Below, one piece after another: positions 62,760 to 64,000 of a stretch of 64,000 nucleotides of DNA. Made by a program: the position numbers and the translations under genes. The notes beneath the pieces are model-generated. The model did not search any database and had not been told where the DNA came from. It saw nothing but the letters and a program-made list of their open reading frames with translations. The DNA is from Darksidea phi (Eukaryota; Ascomycota; Dothideomycetes; Pleosporales; Lentitheciaceae): the NCBI GenBank assembly GCA_030770425.1, contig JASJFT010000004.1, forward strand, positions 310,001-374,000, given 5' to 3'. Within the stretch, counting starts at the first letter, position 1; each line of letters starts with the position of its first letter.

Positions 62760-64000
62760 TCAAGGAGGGATCCATCCCACAATATTAATCGGCCACCTTA
62801 TATGTACCTTATCCTCGTCTCCCAATATCCCCCAGATACCACCAAGCACATGTGTCGTCCACCCCTTCATATACCAAAAGCCCTCCATGTCGTTTATAAG
62901 GACCGCAAAATGCGCGTACAATACCAAAGGTACCGTATCATGTCTTTGCATTGCTTCTAGAAAATCTTCCTCCATCTTGAAGAGCCAAGTAAAGACAATG
63001 TGGTACTCGCTGTCAATACCATTGTAGCGGTTTTCATAGCATTCCAGAAGAAGTTCCAGTGCGCAGAGATTGGAAGCAAGGTGACTAGGTGAGCTAGCAT
63101 ACTGGATATAGTCTCGCAAGTTGGCGAGCGGCTGTTCGAACGCGGGACGAGTGCTGTGCTGTAATGGCCTGCCTCTCGCGCGCATTTGCGGCGCATAAGA
63201 CTTCGTAAAGGAGTCGTAGCCCAAACGTTCCATCGTGGTACGGATACCGCGGAACATGATCAACCATTCTGACCGTTCGTTCGCACCAAATGCGAGAAAC
63301 TCTCCAAGCTGAGGGCCGCGTGCCCAGCCGATAAAAGATATTAGCTCGACAGAGAGTAATACGGCATCGCAATTGCGCTGATTGAGATGGAAGAGCTCGG
63401 AGGTCACCATCGGGAGGGCCTTTGCGTAGTGCTGATTGGCTTTGGCGGTATACTCATCATGGCGGGCCGGACGGCAATGGGCTAGATGAAGCGCCGTGAT
63501 AGCAAAAATAAGATGGAGTACATGATGATGCGTCAAGCCTAACTCTGTAACACTTGTTTGCCAGAATGTCGCCCCAGCATCCTGCGCAGATAGCGTCTTG
63601 ACGGTTGACGTTGTCCAATGGTACATCAACTCGATCTCTGCTAGACTTAGGTCACTTGACACTGGCGACGCTTCATTAGGGCCTGCAGTTGGCTCCGCGC
63701 TCAGCGTATGTGGAGAACCGGGCGTTGGGGTCGTGGCAAAGTTGCAACGGATTTGTCGACGCCGGCAGTTCGTGCATTCGGGTTTTCTTTCGTCGCACTT
63801 TCAGCAATTAGGATGCCACACTGATTGGATGGTGTTCAGCATACCTTGACTCTCCGGATTTTACAGTTCTTACAACCAAATCGCGATTTCCGATGCGATC
63901 GTCTCTTCGCCCTGTCGGCGAGAGTATCCTCGTCGGACGAGTGGAGTTGAGGTTGACCATTTCCACTGCTATCAGCAGAATCTAGAGTACCATGAATCGT
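62760..64000 (-). CDS. Zn2Cys6 transcription factor, 5' end beyond window
   Basis: Nuclear DNA-binding regulator with a fungal binuclear zinc cluster. Two exons are visible: 64000 (window edge) to 63845, and 63797-62760. The 47-base intron (GTATGC to CTGAAAG) lies inside the zinc cluster, a common place. The spliced cluster reads CKNCKIRRVKCDERKPEC followed by TNCRRRQIRC, matching CX2CX6C-X6-CX2CX6C. A short spacer then leads to LAEIELMYHWTTSTVKTLSA and LTHHHVLHLIFAITALHLAH, the arrangement seen in sterol-uptake-control-like (UPC2-type) C6 regulators with a DUF3468/fungal-specific domain. Later words: NCDAVLLSVELISFIGWARG, CALELLLECYENRYNG, and a C-terminal WTTHVLGGIWGILGDE. The start codon is outside the window; the in-frame N-terminus is acidic. 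Target genes are unknown. Confidence 0.88.

Overview
The window looks like nuclear DNA of a filamentous ascomycete, most likely a dothideomycete (Pleosporales). The reasons are short introns of about 46-75 bases with GT...CTAAC...AG signals, familiar fungal families (fungal rhodopsin-type receptor, DUF7703, RTA1, DUF1996, Zn2Cys6, NPR3), small secreted proteins, and many C-to-T type nonsense changes and AT-rich relics of the kind left by repeat-induced point mutation (RIP). No tRNA, rRNA, CRISPR or operon-like structure was seen, and the class-level placement is inference.

Layout. 1-5 kb: a four-exon rhodopsin-type membrane protein and two weak small genes. 5.6-9.1 kb: a small secreted protein, a 426-bp palindromic MITE and a broken UbiA prenyltransferase. 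10-12.6 kb: NPR3, the housekeeping TORC1-pathway gene. 12.8-19.6 kb: a gene graveyard (an F-box-like relic, a multi-membrane-span relic, a frameshifted small charged protein, an APH-type kinase with three stops). 20-22.5 kb: a CsbD-like stress protein and an Old Yellow Enzyme. 23.4-25.9 kb: a secreted GMC oxidoreductase. 27.5-28.1 kb: an AT-rich inverted-repeat element. 28.3-29.4 kb: a multi-span membrane protein. 29.4-33.7 kb: mostly AT-rich, gene-poor DNA. 33.7-37.8 kb: a five-exon DUF1996 secreted protein, an NmrA-like protein and a cysteine-rich secreted protein. 40.2-46.9 kb: three tandem diverged copies of one unrecognised gene family, of which only the middle one is open. 47.4-48.2 kb: an ORF split by a second palindromic MITE. 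48.7-49.75 kb: the 3' end of a Tad-like LINE. 49.8-64 kb: DUF7703 protein, a broken hypothetical gene, a secreted cysteine-containing protein, alkaline ceramidase, a single-span surface protein, an F-box relic, an RTA1 protein and the 3' part of a Zn2Cys6 regulator that runs off the window.

The genes do not form an obvious biosynthetic cluster. Intact genes are mainly housekeeping (NPR3, ceramidase), membrane (rhodopsin-type, RTA1, DUF7703) and secreted (four small or DUF1996 proteins, one GMC oxidoreductase). Between them lies transposon-rich sequence with many nonsense-mutated genes. The most novel items are the three-copy family at 40.2-46.9 kb, and the MITE at 47,561-47,978, whose removal with one TA target copy restores an open reading frame. 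A 9-N gap at 54.33 kb is flanked by a noisy duplicated read tail, so 54.2-54.6 kb should not be interpreted biologically.
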